DNA of 52,433 nt from Bacillota bacterium (lineage in GTDB: Bacteria; Bacillota; Clostridia; Saccharofermentanales; DTU023). The DNA lies in contig JAMNZB010000054.1 in NCBI GenBank assembly GCA_023622515.1, forward strand, positions 1-52,433, in the 5' to 3' direction. The position numbers and the translations under genes are program-made. Below the pieces are notes generated by a model. It made no database searches. It was not told the origin of the DNA and was given only the letters and a program-made list of their open reading frames with translations. Shown here one piece after another: positions 27,546 through 36,114 of the stretch (position 1 is the first letter of the stretch; every line of letters starts with the position of its first letter).

Positions 27546-28205
27546 TTAGACTTCATCAGCCGGGAAAGGACTATTTTTACACGAGTCCTTCTTCAGAATA
27601 AAGTGTATCCAAGCTTGGTCCTCCTTATTTTGATAAGGGGTCCTCTCCACTTTAATTATTTTTAGGGAGGGAACTTGGCAGAGTACTGCCTGCATGCTTT
27701 CCTCGGTCATGTCCGCCATATACGAGCCGAAGGCATTCCTCCGGCCATCCTCATCTCCTTCCTTGAAACTGGCATAGACATAAGCTCCGGGTTTGAGAGC
27801 GCGAGCTATGCGGAAAAAGGCATCCGGCATGGCCCGTCTGGGAATATGAAGGAGCGAACAACAGGCCCAAACCGCATTGTACAGAGCAAGATCCTCCAGC
27901 TGGTCAAAACGGATGTTTCTAACCTCTTTACCCAGCCTCTCGGAGGCTATCTTACAAAGTTGCTCAGAAGCATCCAGGGCACTTATCTCATAACCCAAGT
28001 CTTGGAAAAGTTTGCCATAATGGCCATCTCCACAGCCCAAGTCCAAGATGTGGTCTCCGGCTTTCAGATAGGGGATAAGGAAATTCTCCCAAGGGGGAAA
28101 CACTCTTTCGGGGCCCTCGTCCTCTTCCTCAAAGCCCCGATTGTAGAGGTCAATCGTTTCCTGACAGTAGAACATGTCATCTTTGTTTATATCATCTTTA
28201 TTCAT
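27546..28205 (-). CDS. Class I SAM-dependent methyltransferase (TehB-like)
   Basis: This 219-residue protein has motif I ILDLGCGDGHYG near residue 55, motif II ISALDASEQLCKIA, and AVWACCSLLHIPR near 110. The mix resembles TehB and related small-molecule methyltransferases. AAGGAGG precedes the ATG and it lies 10 bases after the ABC gene at 28216-29814. It has no similarity to the other methyltransferase beyond the fold. Acceptor unknown. Confidence 0.8.
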   Translation of the reverse strand: MNKDDINKDDMFYCQETIDLYNRGFEEEDEGPERVFPPWENFLIPYLKAGDHILDLGCGDGHYGKLFQDLGYEISALDASEQLCKIASERLGKEVRNIRFDQLEDLALYNAVWACCSLLHIPRRAMPDAFFRIARALKPGAYVYASFKEGDEDGRRNAFGSYMADMTEESMQAVLCQVPSLKIIKVERTPYQNKEDQAWIHFILKKDSCKNSPFPADEV

Positions 28206-28215
28206 GCCTCCTCCT

Positions 28216-29814
28216 TTACATCTGAACGCTAAGTTTTGTCTCTATGCCAATAGCTTGGTGGGTTATAACAAGGAGGAAAGACTCCTCCTCTTTCGCCAAA
28301 ACCTTTTCCAGAAGATGAATCGATTCGGCGTCCAAATTGGCAAGCGGTTCGTCCAGGATAATAATGTCCCTTCCTCTTAAGAGGGCCCGGAGAGCCATCA
28401 GCCTTCTTGCTTCTCCTCCTGAATATTCGCCCAAGGGGGCATGGAGAACTTCTTTTTTGGCCAGTTGATCCAAGCCCAAATCCTTCAAGCCCTGAATAAG
28501 CAGCTCGTCAGATATGGGACGGAACATGGTCAAATTGTCGGCCAAACTGCCATCAAAGAAAAGGCTTTCCTGCCTCATGATGGTAACGAGTTCATTCAAA
28601 TTGGAGATTTTTTCCAAAGGAAGGCCGGACAATTTAATTTCTCCGCCAGCAACCGGATAGTAGCCGCAGAGCAGGCTGAGAAGTGTCGATTTACCCCGGC
28701 CGCTCTCGCCTTGAATTTGTGTTATGCCCCGGTCTTTAATCTGTAAAGTAAAGTTTTCCAGAATTCTTTTTTCGCTCTCAGGGTAGGAAAAAGAGATATT
28801 GTCGAAATGGATGTCTTCTACTTTTTCCAAGCGAAGGGCGTCTGCAGCCGGCTGGTTTTCTTCATAATGCAGCGTTTCATTAATGTAATGGAGATTCTCC
28901 TTTGCCGCTTTGAATTGCTGCAAATAATAGCTGGTATAGGGCAAATTATCCGTAAAGTTAAAGAGTATTCCGAGGACCGCAATATAATCCCCTATACTCA
29001 AAACACCCTCGGCAACTACCCTAGCCACAAGAAAGAGGGAAGCTATGCTGTACACATTGAGAAAGATTTGGGATATATGAAATCCCGCCGCCATCTTGCG
29101 AAACCATTTTTTACGTATTTTATTATGCTCTTCGGTGCTCTGTTTAAAGCGTCTAATGAAGGAAAATTCCCTAGAGAAATTAAGTATAGTCTCGATACCG
29201 TTCAAAAACTCGTTGAGCAGAGAAAGACTCTTCTCACTGGCCTTAATCGCTTCCTTTTCCAGGCTGACGATTCTTTCTTTTAATAGTTCCGGCAGGGCCA
29301 CTGCCAGCAGCATGCCGACCAGGCTGACGATGAGCAGAGGCGGATATACCATATAGATTAGGACTAGGCCGGGTATACTTGTCGCCACAATTTGCAAAAA
29401 ACCGAACATTCCCTCAAAAAAGGAGAATTCCAAAATATTAATTTGATTGGTATAGGCGTTGAGGTATCTCCCTTCTTCGTGTTTAATAATTTGCGCATAG
29501 GGTCTTTTTACAATACTGGAAAAAATTGTCTCTCTTAGCCGCTTCAGGCAGTAAGCGCTAATTCGTAAATAAACTTTAGAATATAAATAAAACATCAGAG
29601 GAATCAGCAGCATCAAGCCGATAAATTTTACCATCTCCACTTTTAAAGGCCGGCTATTTCCCTCTATAGCCAACTCAACCATGGCCCCTTTTACAAACTG
29701 AAAGAGGTGGATCGCCCCTTCACTAACGAAAACCAAGAAGAAAGCAAGGAGAAATAAGTACTTTTGCTCAAAAAGTAGGGAAAAGAAAGTAAATTTTTTT
29801 GTCTTCTTGTTCAC
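28216..29814 (-). CDS. ABC exporter-type half-transporter, pair 2 member B
   Basis: This 532-residue half-transporter has five to six membrane segments and an ATPase with Walker A GESGRGKST near residue 369, signature GEYSGGEARR and Walker B IIILDEPLANLD. The ATPase is short and lacks a normal C-terminal tail. It starts at a GTG with AGGAGG 5 bases upstream. It partners the protein at 29865-31520, both having the PLAN(V/L)DAE Walker B extension. Confidence 0.82.
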   Translation of the reverse strand: MNKKTKKFTFFSLLFEQKYLFLLAFFLVFVSEGAIHLFQFVKGAMVELAIEGNSRPLKVEMVKFIGLMLLIPLMFYLYSKVYLRISAYCLKRLRETIFSSIVKRPYAQIIKHEEGRYLNAYTNQINILEFSFFEGMFGFLQIVATSIPGLVLIYMVYPPLLIVSLVGMLLAVALPELLKERIVSLEKEAIKASEKSLSLLNEFLNGIETILNFSREFSFIRRFKQSTEEHNKIRKKWFRKMAAGFHISQIFLNVYSIASLFLVARVVAEGVLSIGDYIAVLGILFNFTDNLPYTSYYLQQFKAAKENLHYINETLHYEENQPAADALRLEKVEDIHFDNISFSYPESEKRILENFTLQIKDRGITQIQGESGRGKSTLLSLLCGYYPVAGGEIKLSGLPLEKISNLNELVTIMRQESLFFDGSLADNLTMFRPISDELLIQGLKDLGLDQLAKKEVLHAPLGEYSGGEARRLMALRALLRGRDIIILDEPLANLDAESIHLLEKVLAKEEESFLLVITHQAIGIETKLSVQM

Positions 29815-29864
29815 ATAAACCTCCTGCCTCTTAGCCTCCGGATTTTAGCTGCATTTTCCACATC

Positions 29865-31520
29865 TCACCCTTTTGTCCGGCAGGAAGAGACCTTTGTTTT
29901 TAAGGGTTTAAGCTTGCCGGCAGTCAACTCATATACCGAGTCCATAGCCTTATAAAGCCTGTCTGATAGCTGGTGGCTGATCATAAGAAGAGTTCTACCT
30001 TCTATACCAAGAATCAGCTTTTCAATACGTTCTATGTTCTCGGCATCAACATTGGCCAGCGGCTCATCCAAAATAAGGATTTCCGTATCTTTCAAAAATC
30101 CACGTGCTAGGGCAAGCCGCTTGCGCTCACCGCCGGAAAGGTTGCGTCCACGCTCATCTATTTCTTGTCCCTCTTTTCGGAGAGGCGATAAGCCTAATTC
30201 GTCTAGCAGCTTGTCGACATTGTCTTTATCCTTCCCACCAGAAAGTCCTTCTGCCTCCCGATTTTTCACGTCTTCCTGCAGAAGGTTATCTTCTACTGTT
30301 CCACGAAAAAGGAAGGCTTCTTGCTCCACTATGGTAATAAAGTCGCTCCTATTCTTATTTCCCAATTTGATGGTCCCTTCATCAGGCTTAAGATAGCCTG
30401 TAATAAGAGACATTAAGCTGCTCTTTCCCGTCCCGCTCGCCCCTAAAATGAGTACTTTCTCGCCCTTTCCAATGCGCAAATTCAGTCCATCTAAGATTTT
30501 CCGGTCACCATAACTAAAGGACATGTCATCTATTTGAAGGGCCAAAGACTCGTCACTTACTTGCTCAATTTTTTCTGATTCAGCCATTTTCCTTGAGAAA
30601 TTAATATATTCGCTGACCGATTTCACCGCCGGTCCGGCAGAAAGTACAGACTCGACATTCCTGGCCAGCCAATAGATTTGCGAGCTGATTGCCGAACTTA
30701 AGGCAAAGATGCTGACAAAGTCTCCGGCACTTATCCTTCCCCTGAAGACAAGGTAAATAGAAGCAACCGCAATAACAGCCTGTGAAACATAGGCCAGGGC
30801 GGAACTCATACCATTTGTTCGAGCCCGTATTTCCGCCCGATGAATATCCTCCTCCACCAACTTATCTAAGGAGTGATTAAAGAGGCTTTGAATTTTATCC
30901 TCGATATGGTAGTTCTTTATCGCCTCTACACCCTTTAGCTTTTGCAGGAAGCTATCGGTATGGCGGTCATTTTCCGCCTGAAAACGTTTTTGTGCTTCAC
31001 TTAATTTTTCCTGCCGGCTCTTGGTGAAAAAGATAGGAAGCAGGTAAGCAAGCAGGGTGACAAGGGCCATTTGCGGCTTAATAACAGCAATGGATATTAT
31101 TGTTACAGTAATACTGATCACATACTCAAGGAGGTTGCCGCCGACAGTAAGATAACGCTGATTGATGAGGCCAATTTCGGCCGTATAACTGCTAACGGCT
31201 TTAGAGACATCCAGCTTGCGCGCACTGACCCTGTCACGCAGCAACGATGACGCTAAAAAATCATCTTGCAAATCCTTGTGAATATTCATTTTTACAGAAT
31301 ATCGGGTAATACCGAGAAGATAGCTTGACCCCAGATAGAGCAAGAGGGAAAGGACGAAAAGAAACAGTACTTGACTTAAACTCATGGCTATCTCTCCGAT
31401 AGCGGAATCGATGAGCCGGCCTTTTAAAATGCTGACACGGTTGAGAAAGCAGACCTTCATTAGAATTAAGACCGTAAATCCCAAAATACCCAAGGCATGC
31501 TTTTTCAAATAAGGACGCAT
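29865..31520 (-). CDS. ABC exporter-type half-transporter, pair 2 member A
   Basis: This 551-residue half-transporter has about five membrane segments, then an ATPase with Walker A GASGTGKSS near residue 360, signature NLSGGERKR and Walker B ILILDEPLANVDAE. I start at the ATG at 31520 (GGGAGG upstream); the frame upstream begins with TTG inside the ribosome binding site. It is the first gene of a four-gene operon (two ABC subunits, two methyltransferases) behind the promoter at 31652-31680. Confidence 0.84.
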   Translation of the reverse strand: MRPYLKKHALGILGFTVLILMKVCFLNRVSILKGRLIDSAIGEIAMSLSQVLFLFVLSLLLYLGSSYLLGITRYSVKMNIHKDLQDDFLASSLLRDRVSARKLDVSKAVSSYTAEIGLINQRYLTVGGNLLEYVISITVTIISIAVIKPQMALVTLLAYLLPIFFTKSRQEKLSEAQKRFQAENDRHTDSFLQKLKGVEAIKNYHIEDKIQSLFNHSLDKLVEEDIHRAEIRARTNGMSSALAYVSQAVIAVASIYLVFRGRISAGDFVSIFALSSAISSQIYWLARNVESVLSAGPAVKSVSEYINFSRKMAESEKIEQVSDESLALQIDDMSFSYGDRKILDGLNLRIGKGEKVLILGASGTGKSSLMSLITGYLKPDEGTIKLGNKNRSDFITIVEQEAFLFRGTVEDNLLQEDVKNREAEGLSGGKDKDNVDKLLDELGLSPLRKEGQEIDERGRNLSGGERKRLALARGFLKDTEILILDEPLANVDAENIERIEKLILGIEGRTLLMISHQLSDRLYKAMDSVYELTAGKLKPLKTKVSSCRTKG

Positions 31521-31627
31521 ACTTCCTCCCAAGTATTATTTTAGAAGTCTTTAAGCACCGGCCAGTCAGCCGGGATGCCCACAAGGTCTATTCGCCTCTT
31601 TGTCCGGCTCCTACAGGCCCGCACTCT

Positions 31628-31645
31628 AGTTAGTCTTGGCTAACT
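31628..31645. promoter_or_regulatory. Shared operator copy 2 (GTTAG-N6-CTAAC)
   Basis: AGTTAGTCTTGGCTAACT on the plus strand differs from copy 1 at one base. It starts 6 bases beyond the -10 of the promoter at 31652-31680, over the transcription start. Confidence 0.75.
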
Positions 31646-31651
31646 CGCTTC

Positions 31652-31680
31652 ATTGTAGCAAAATTGCCGGCTGCATTCAA
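31652..31680 (-). promoter_or_regulatory. Promoter of the ABC pair 2/methyltransferase operon
   Basis: Minus-strand TTGAAT (31675-31680), 17-base spacer, TACAAT (31652-31657), followed by operator copy 2. Confidence 0.75.
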
Positions 31681-31681
31681 C

Positions 31682-31706
31682 AGCTCTTTTATAGGTAAAA
31701 AGAGCT
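31682..31706 (-). terminator. Possible terminator of the ECF operon
   Basis: Perfect 9-bp stem AGCTCTTTT / AAAAGAGCT with a 7-base loop, 14 bases after the stop at 31720, just before the -35 of the next operon. There is no T tract after the stem, so the call is weak. Confidence 0.35.
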
Positions 31707-31719
31707 AGCCAATTTCCGG

Positions 31720-33132
31720 TCACTTAGCTTCCTTATTCAAATTTAAAAAGTGCTTGCCTAAATAGGGGATAGCCCTTTTGTCATGGCTGATGCTGATGAC
31801 ACTTAAATCCTTTTGAGACCTTCTTTTAAGTAAGTCCAGGGCATAAAGCAATTGTTCCACGCTGGCCGTATCGAGGCCTACAGTGGGCTCGTCTAAGAAT
31901 AGAACTTCCGGCTCATTGGCGAGAATACAGGCGAAACCCAACTTTCTTTTTTGCCCTTCGCTTAAACTTAAAGGATGCCGGTCCAACATATCCCCAAATT
32001 GAAAAAGTTCGATCAGTTCCGCTACAAAATCCTGCGATTTTGCCTTTAAATAAAGTTCATCCTTTACTCTTGGCATAAAAAGCTGGTAGTCGGGATTTTG
32101 TAATACGTAGCCAACCTTCTCTCTTTTCTCCTTTTTGCTGTAGAGGGAGGAAATCTTTCCGGCCGTCGGCTTGACAAAATCATTTAAGAGCTTAAACAAG
32201 GTCGTCTTGCCACAGCCGTTATCCCCGAGAACAACCCACTCCTCTCCCCGCTTTAGCTGCCAGGAGAAATTTTGAAATAAATAGCGGTCTCCTATCTGAA
32301 AATCCATATTTTCTATAGAAAAAAGAATGTCACAATGATTGTCATTAGAATCCTCCGAGCGGAAGTTTTTTTCCTGAAAAAGGGGCAAGCTCTCTTCTTG
32401 GAAAGCCTCTACATCTTCCCATATGTCAATCTCCATCTGTACATTTTCCAGTCCGCTTTTTACACAAGAAAAGACCCGGTCCACATAGGGCAAGACCACT
32501 TCCTGACGATGCTCTACCAAGACTGTCGTATAGCCATCCTGCTCGGATAATTGTTTTAGTAAGTCCAATAATTCCTTGCTTGACCGGGCATCCATATTGG
32601 CCAGCGGCTCGTCCAGAATCAAAATTTTCTGCCCCATAGCCAAGGTGCAGGCGGTTATTAATTTTTGTTGCTCTCCACCCGATAAAGTAGCCGTTCTAGC
32701 CTGTCCGGAAAGGCCGGTCAATTGCAGTAGCTTGCCCAGGTTTTTCTGCATCTTTTGTACGCTTTGCCCCAGATTTTCCATGGGAAAAACAATCTCGTCG
32801 GAAATTTCCTCAAAAATTATTTGTTCTCGGGGATTTTGAAAGACACTGCCAACCAGCCTTGTTCGCTCCCGGACCGCTTTTTCCGTCATCTCTTCCCCTT
32901 GGATGTAGATACTGCCCCCGGCATATGCCTTCTTCAAGTTCGGAATAACCCCATTGATCATGTTCATCAGCGATGATTTACCACAGCCTGAATCGCCGGT
33001 TAAGAGGATAAACTCTCCCTCTTCAATCTGAAAGTTCAGGTCTTTAAAAATCCACTTTCTTTTTTCATCCGGCTTGTTTTCCGAAAAATCATAGGATAAG
33101 GATAGGTTTTTTACTTCCACTGCCGGGCTCAT
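31720..33132 (-). CDS. Two-domain ECF ATPase (fused EcfA-type)
   Basis: This 470-residue protein contains two ABC domains. Domain 1: Walker A TGDSGCGKSS near residue 52, signature TLSGGEQQK, Walker B ILILDEPLANMD. Domain 2: Walker A GDNGCGKTT near 305, signature SLSEGQKRK, Walker B VLFLDEPTVGLD. A Glu-rich linker (near 240-265) joins them. It replaces the separate EcfA/EcfA' pair and energises the T and S subunits that precede it. It abuts the T gene with no spacer. Confidence 0.87.
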   Translation of the reverse strand: MSPAVEVKNLSLSYDFSENKPDEKRKWIFKDLNFQIEEGEFILLTGDSGCGKSSLMNMINGVIPNLKKAYAGGSIYIQGEEMTEKAVRERTRLVGSVFQNPREQIIFEEISDEIVFPMENLGQSVQKMQKNLGKLLQLTGLSGQARTATLSGGEQQKLITACTLAMGQKILILDEPLANMDARSSKELLDLLKQLSEQDGYTTVLVEHRQEVVLPYVDRVFSCVKSGLENVQMEIDIWEDVEAFQEESLPLFQEKNFRSEDSNDNHCDILFSIENMDFQIGDRYLFQNFSWQLKRGEEWVVLGDNGCGKTTLFKLLNDFVKPTAGKISSLYSKKEKREKVGYVLQNPDYQLFMPRVKDELYLKAKSQDFVAELIELFQFGDMLDRHPLSLSEGQKRKLGFACILANEPEVLFLDEPTVGLDTASVEQLLYALDLLKRRSQKDLSVISISHDKRAIPYLGKHFLNLNKEAK

Positions 33133-33810
33133 TTAGTGACCTCCCAGATACAAAGAGATAAAAAAGATCAGACAGGCTGAAAACAACAGAGAAAAAATTC
33201 CATCCCTTTTTTTAAAGCAAATAATTTCGAATGAGCTTCCCTCCACTTCTGTAGAAAAAGCTCTTGTTTCCAGCGAGATGGCCAGAGATTCAGAAATGCT
33301 AAGAACGCGAACCATGAGTGGGATAAAAAAAGCCCTTGCCCATAAAATAGGGGCTTCCTTAAAATAAATTCCTCTTAAAGTAATCGCTTGTCTTATTTGG
33401 CGAATTTCCTCACAAAAAATCTCTACAAAACGGATGACTATTAAAAGACCCAAGCTAATCCAGCGAGGAATCTTCATCTGATTAAAGGCTCGGACAAGGC
33501 GTATCGGTTTAACACTTATACTAAGTACAGCAGCCAGACCCAGAGCAAGCACCCGGTAAAAAGCATATAAAACATCGGAAGGGTCACCATGTATAGCTGT
33601 AAGACCGGCCATAAGCGCTCCGAAAGTCAAAATAAAGGGAGTGGTCTTTAACATTGCCTTTTCAAATCGAAAGAGCAAAAGAAGCAGCAGGAAAACTATA
33701 ATATATACCCAAAACCAAGTTTTTTTAACGAACAACAGGCCGGCAATAAATAGCAGGAGGCTAAAAACTAAAGACAAGATGGGGTGGATGCTCTTCTCTG
33801 CTTTGCTCAT
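33133..33810 (-). CDS. ECF transporter T component (EcfT/CbiQ-like)
   Basis: This 225-residue membrane protein has about five segments and the coupling motif SLETRAFSTEVEG near residue 185, in the position of the Ala-Arg-Gly type helix motif of EcfT. It links the ATPase to the S component. The genes S, T and ATPase are contiguous, forming a dedicated (group I-like) ECF module. The start has only a weak AGGTTG site. Confidence 0.82.
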   Translation of the reverse strand: MSKAEKSIHPILSLVFSLLLFIAGLLFVKKTWFWVYIIVFLLLLLLFRFEKAMLKTTPFILTFGALMAGLTAIHGDPSDVLYAFYRVLALGLAAVLSISVKPIRLVRAFNQMKIPRWISLGLLIVIRFVEIFCEEIRQIRQAITLRGIYFKEAPILWARAFFIPLMVRVLSISESLAISLETRAFSTEVEGSSFEIICFKKRDGIFSLLFSACLIFFISLYLGGH

Positions 33811-33818
33811 AATTCAAC

Positions 33819-34370
33819 CTATAACTTTCCTGCTTTTTCCAATTCATCAGAGATTTTATTTCCGACAAAGGCCCCCAGAAATCCTAGAATCGCAGCGCCA
33901 CAAACAAGGAGGAGGAAGCTTAGCGGGTTTCCTATCTGTTCTGTAATCGTCCGCCCTTTGGCCAAGATATTAACCACAGCGGTAGTCGGAATGGTAAAGA
34001 AAGAAAAGAGGCCGGCACTGAAGAGGATAGCCTTTTTCTCATCATAGCTCTTGAAAAGCGCCAGAGCCAAGCCCTCCGAGAGGAGCGTAGCGATAACCTG
34101 GTTGAAAAACATAACCGGGGCCATGAGCAAGAGTAGCAGGCCGGAAAACAGGCCGATAATCAGCAAGGAGCCACTCTTCTTTACCTTGCGCAAACCGATG
34201 GATGTGAATAAGGCAAAAGGCAGGGCCATGGCAAAGGCCTGGGCTCCTAATTTGGTTAGGGTCATCACAAGTGGGGCAAACGGCCCGGAAGCCAGCAAGG
34301 TTACAGCCGTAATCACCGCTAGAAAAACAATATCTCGGATGGTAAAAGCTTCAAATTTAATCTTCTTCAT
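33819..34370 (-). CDS. ECF transporter S component (MptD-like)
   Basis: This 183-residue protein has six predicted membrane helices, a short basic N-terminus (MKKIKFEAFTIRDI) and the size of ECF S components. It resembles the MptD family of unassigned specificity. It is followed directly by T and ATPase genes and begins about 100 bases after the ABC gene at 34471, with GGAGG 10 bases upstream. Substrate is unknown; family relatives have been linked to iron, heme or other chelates, but that is inference here. Confidence 0.72.
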   Translation of the reverse strand: MKKIKFEAFTIRDIVFLAVITAVTLLASGPFAPLVMTLTKLGAQAFAMALPFALFTSIGLRKVKKSGSLLIIGLFSGLLLLLMAPVMFFNQVIATLLSEGLALALFKSYDEKKAILFSAGLFSFFTIPTTAVVNILAKGRTITEQIGNPLSFLLLVCGAAILGFLGAFVGNKISDELEKAGKL

Positions 34371-34470
34371 CTAGGTTACACCTCCACACGTCTTTTGATT
34401 ATTTTTGATTGGCCTATAATTCTGCCAAACGGAACACAGCTCATTTTTCTGAACAGACCCCTCTTCATGC

Positions 34471-36114
34471 TTAGATTTGAATGACACGGTCGCAAATTCT
34501 TAGGCTGCTTTCTCGGTGGCTGACCATGACTATGGTTTTATCAGCCTGGTTTTCCTTTAAAGCATTCAAAATGATGCTCTCATTTAATACATCAAGGTTG
34601 CTGGTTGGTTCATCGAGCAGCAAGATTTTACTGTCCTCTAAAAAGCACCTGGCCAGGCTAAAGCGTTGTCGCTCTCCGGCTGAAAAATTATCTCCCAGTT
34701 CCGTTAAGGTCGTATCTAAACCATGTTCCAGACTTTCTGTAAAATCCAAAATAGCGGCCTTGCGAAGGGCAGTCTTAAGCTCCTCATCTGTCGCATCCGC
34801 TTTTGCGATTAATAAATTGTCTCGGATGCTTCCCTCAAAAAACTCGCTGCTCTGGGTCATGTATCCGATATTTTTCCATAAGGATTGGGTCTTAATATTT
34901 TCAACTGCTTGGCCGGAAATCAAGATTTCTCCTTGGTCGGCAGGCCAAAAACGCATAATTAATTTAAGTAAAGTCGATTTGCCACAACCGCTTTCACCCT
35001 GAATTCCCAAGACCTCACCCGGAGAAATAGTCAAATTAAAGTTTTCCAGAACAGGCTGATTATCGTAAGCAAAGCTAAGATTATTCACTTCGATAATCGC
35101 CTCGGCTTGATTTTCTTCAAGATTTAAATCAACTCCATTTACTATTTCTTCGACGAGCGGTTCCTCTTCCAGAAGCTTTAAAATACGTTCACCACAAGCT
35201 AGGGATTGGGATAATCCGTTACCCAGTGAAGCGACATTGGCTATGGCCGGAAAACTAAAGAGGATGCCAAAAGCCATGGGCAACAAGATATGCCAAGGGA
35301 CCTTTGTTGCCAGGCCTATCCAAACAGCAAGACCGGTGGTCAGCAGGGCTATGGCATCTTCCAGGGCCAGCAAGAGGGCCAGCTGTTTTATCAAATCCGC
35401 CTGTTTCGCTACCAGGGATTGGTTTGCTTTTTCCACAAGAGCTATGGCTTTGTCACGGTAGGCAAACTGCATAATTTCCGCAATTCCCCGTAACAGGTCC
35501 AGGAAAATATTATTGAGGTCGCCGATTTCCTTACGCAGGGCACGTCCTGTGCTTTTTGCCCACTTGGAGAAAATAAAGGGGAGCAAAATTCCCATAAGCA
35601 AGTAGGAAAGCAGGGTCAGCACGGCGATAGCCGGTGAAAATCTTGCAAGCACAAGGATATATATACTTCCGCAAACTATCGCTATACATATGGGGGAAAT
35701 CGTATGGGCATAAAAGACCTCAATTAATTCGATATCCCCCATAATCATAGAAATTAAATCTCCCTTGTTGCTTCCTTCAATCTTTGCCGGCGCCAGCTTT
35801 CTAACCGCAGCAAAGACCTTGTCCCGTAACATCCGCAAGACTTTAAAAGCCACCAAATGATTCAAGTATTGCTCAAGATAACGGCTAAGGCCCCGAACTA
35901 AAGCCAATATGGCCATTAGGCAAACAAGCTTTGTAAAAGTAAGATCAATAAGGCCGGTGAGTTGAACAATCAAGAGGGCGCCTAAGACGGCAATTCCCAC
36001 ACTCGACAAAAAGGATACAATGCCGGCAAGAATGGCAACAAGCAAGTCCCTGAGCTCATCCTTAGCCAAGATAATCAGATCGAGCATTATTCCTAAGGCG
36101 CTTCTTTTTCTCAT
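34471..36114 (-). CDS. ABC exporter-type half-transporter, pair 3 member B (degenerate signature)
   Basis: This 547-residue half-transporter has six membrane segments and an ATPase: Walker A GESGCGKST near residue 376, signature NFSAGERQR near 478 (FSAGE in place of LSGGQ), and Walker B ILLLDEPTSNLD. I use the ATG at 36114 with AAGGAG upstream; it overlaps the stop of the 36111 gene (ATGA), so they are coupled and probably heterodimerise. Confidence 0.86.
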   Translation of the reverse strand: MRKRSALGIMLDLIILAKDELRDLLVAILAGIVSFLSSVGIAVLGALLIVQLTGLIDLTFTKLVCLMAILALVRGLSRYLEQYLNHLVAFKVLRMLRDKVFAAVRKLAPAKIEGSNKGDLISMIMGDIELIEVFYAHTISPICIAIVCGSIYILVLARFSPAIAVLTLLSYLLMGILLPFIFSKWAKSTGRALRKEIGDLNNIFLDLLRGIAEIMQFAYRDKAIALVEKANQSLVAKQADLIKQLALLLALEDAIALLTTGLAVWIGLATKVPWHILLPMAFGILFSFPAIANVASLGNGLSQSLACGERILKLLEEEPLVEEIVNGVDLNLEENQAEAIIEVNNLSFAYDNQPVLENFNLTISPGEVLGIQGESGCGKSTLLKLIMRFWPADQGEILISGQAVENIKTQSLWKNIGYMTQSSEFFEGSIRDNLLIAKADATDEELKTALRKAAILDFTESLEHGLDTTLTELGDNFSAGERQRFSLARCFLEDSKILLLDEPTSNLDVLNESIILNALKENQADKTIVMVSHRESSLRICDRVIQI

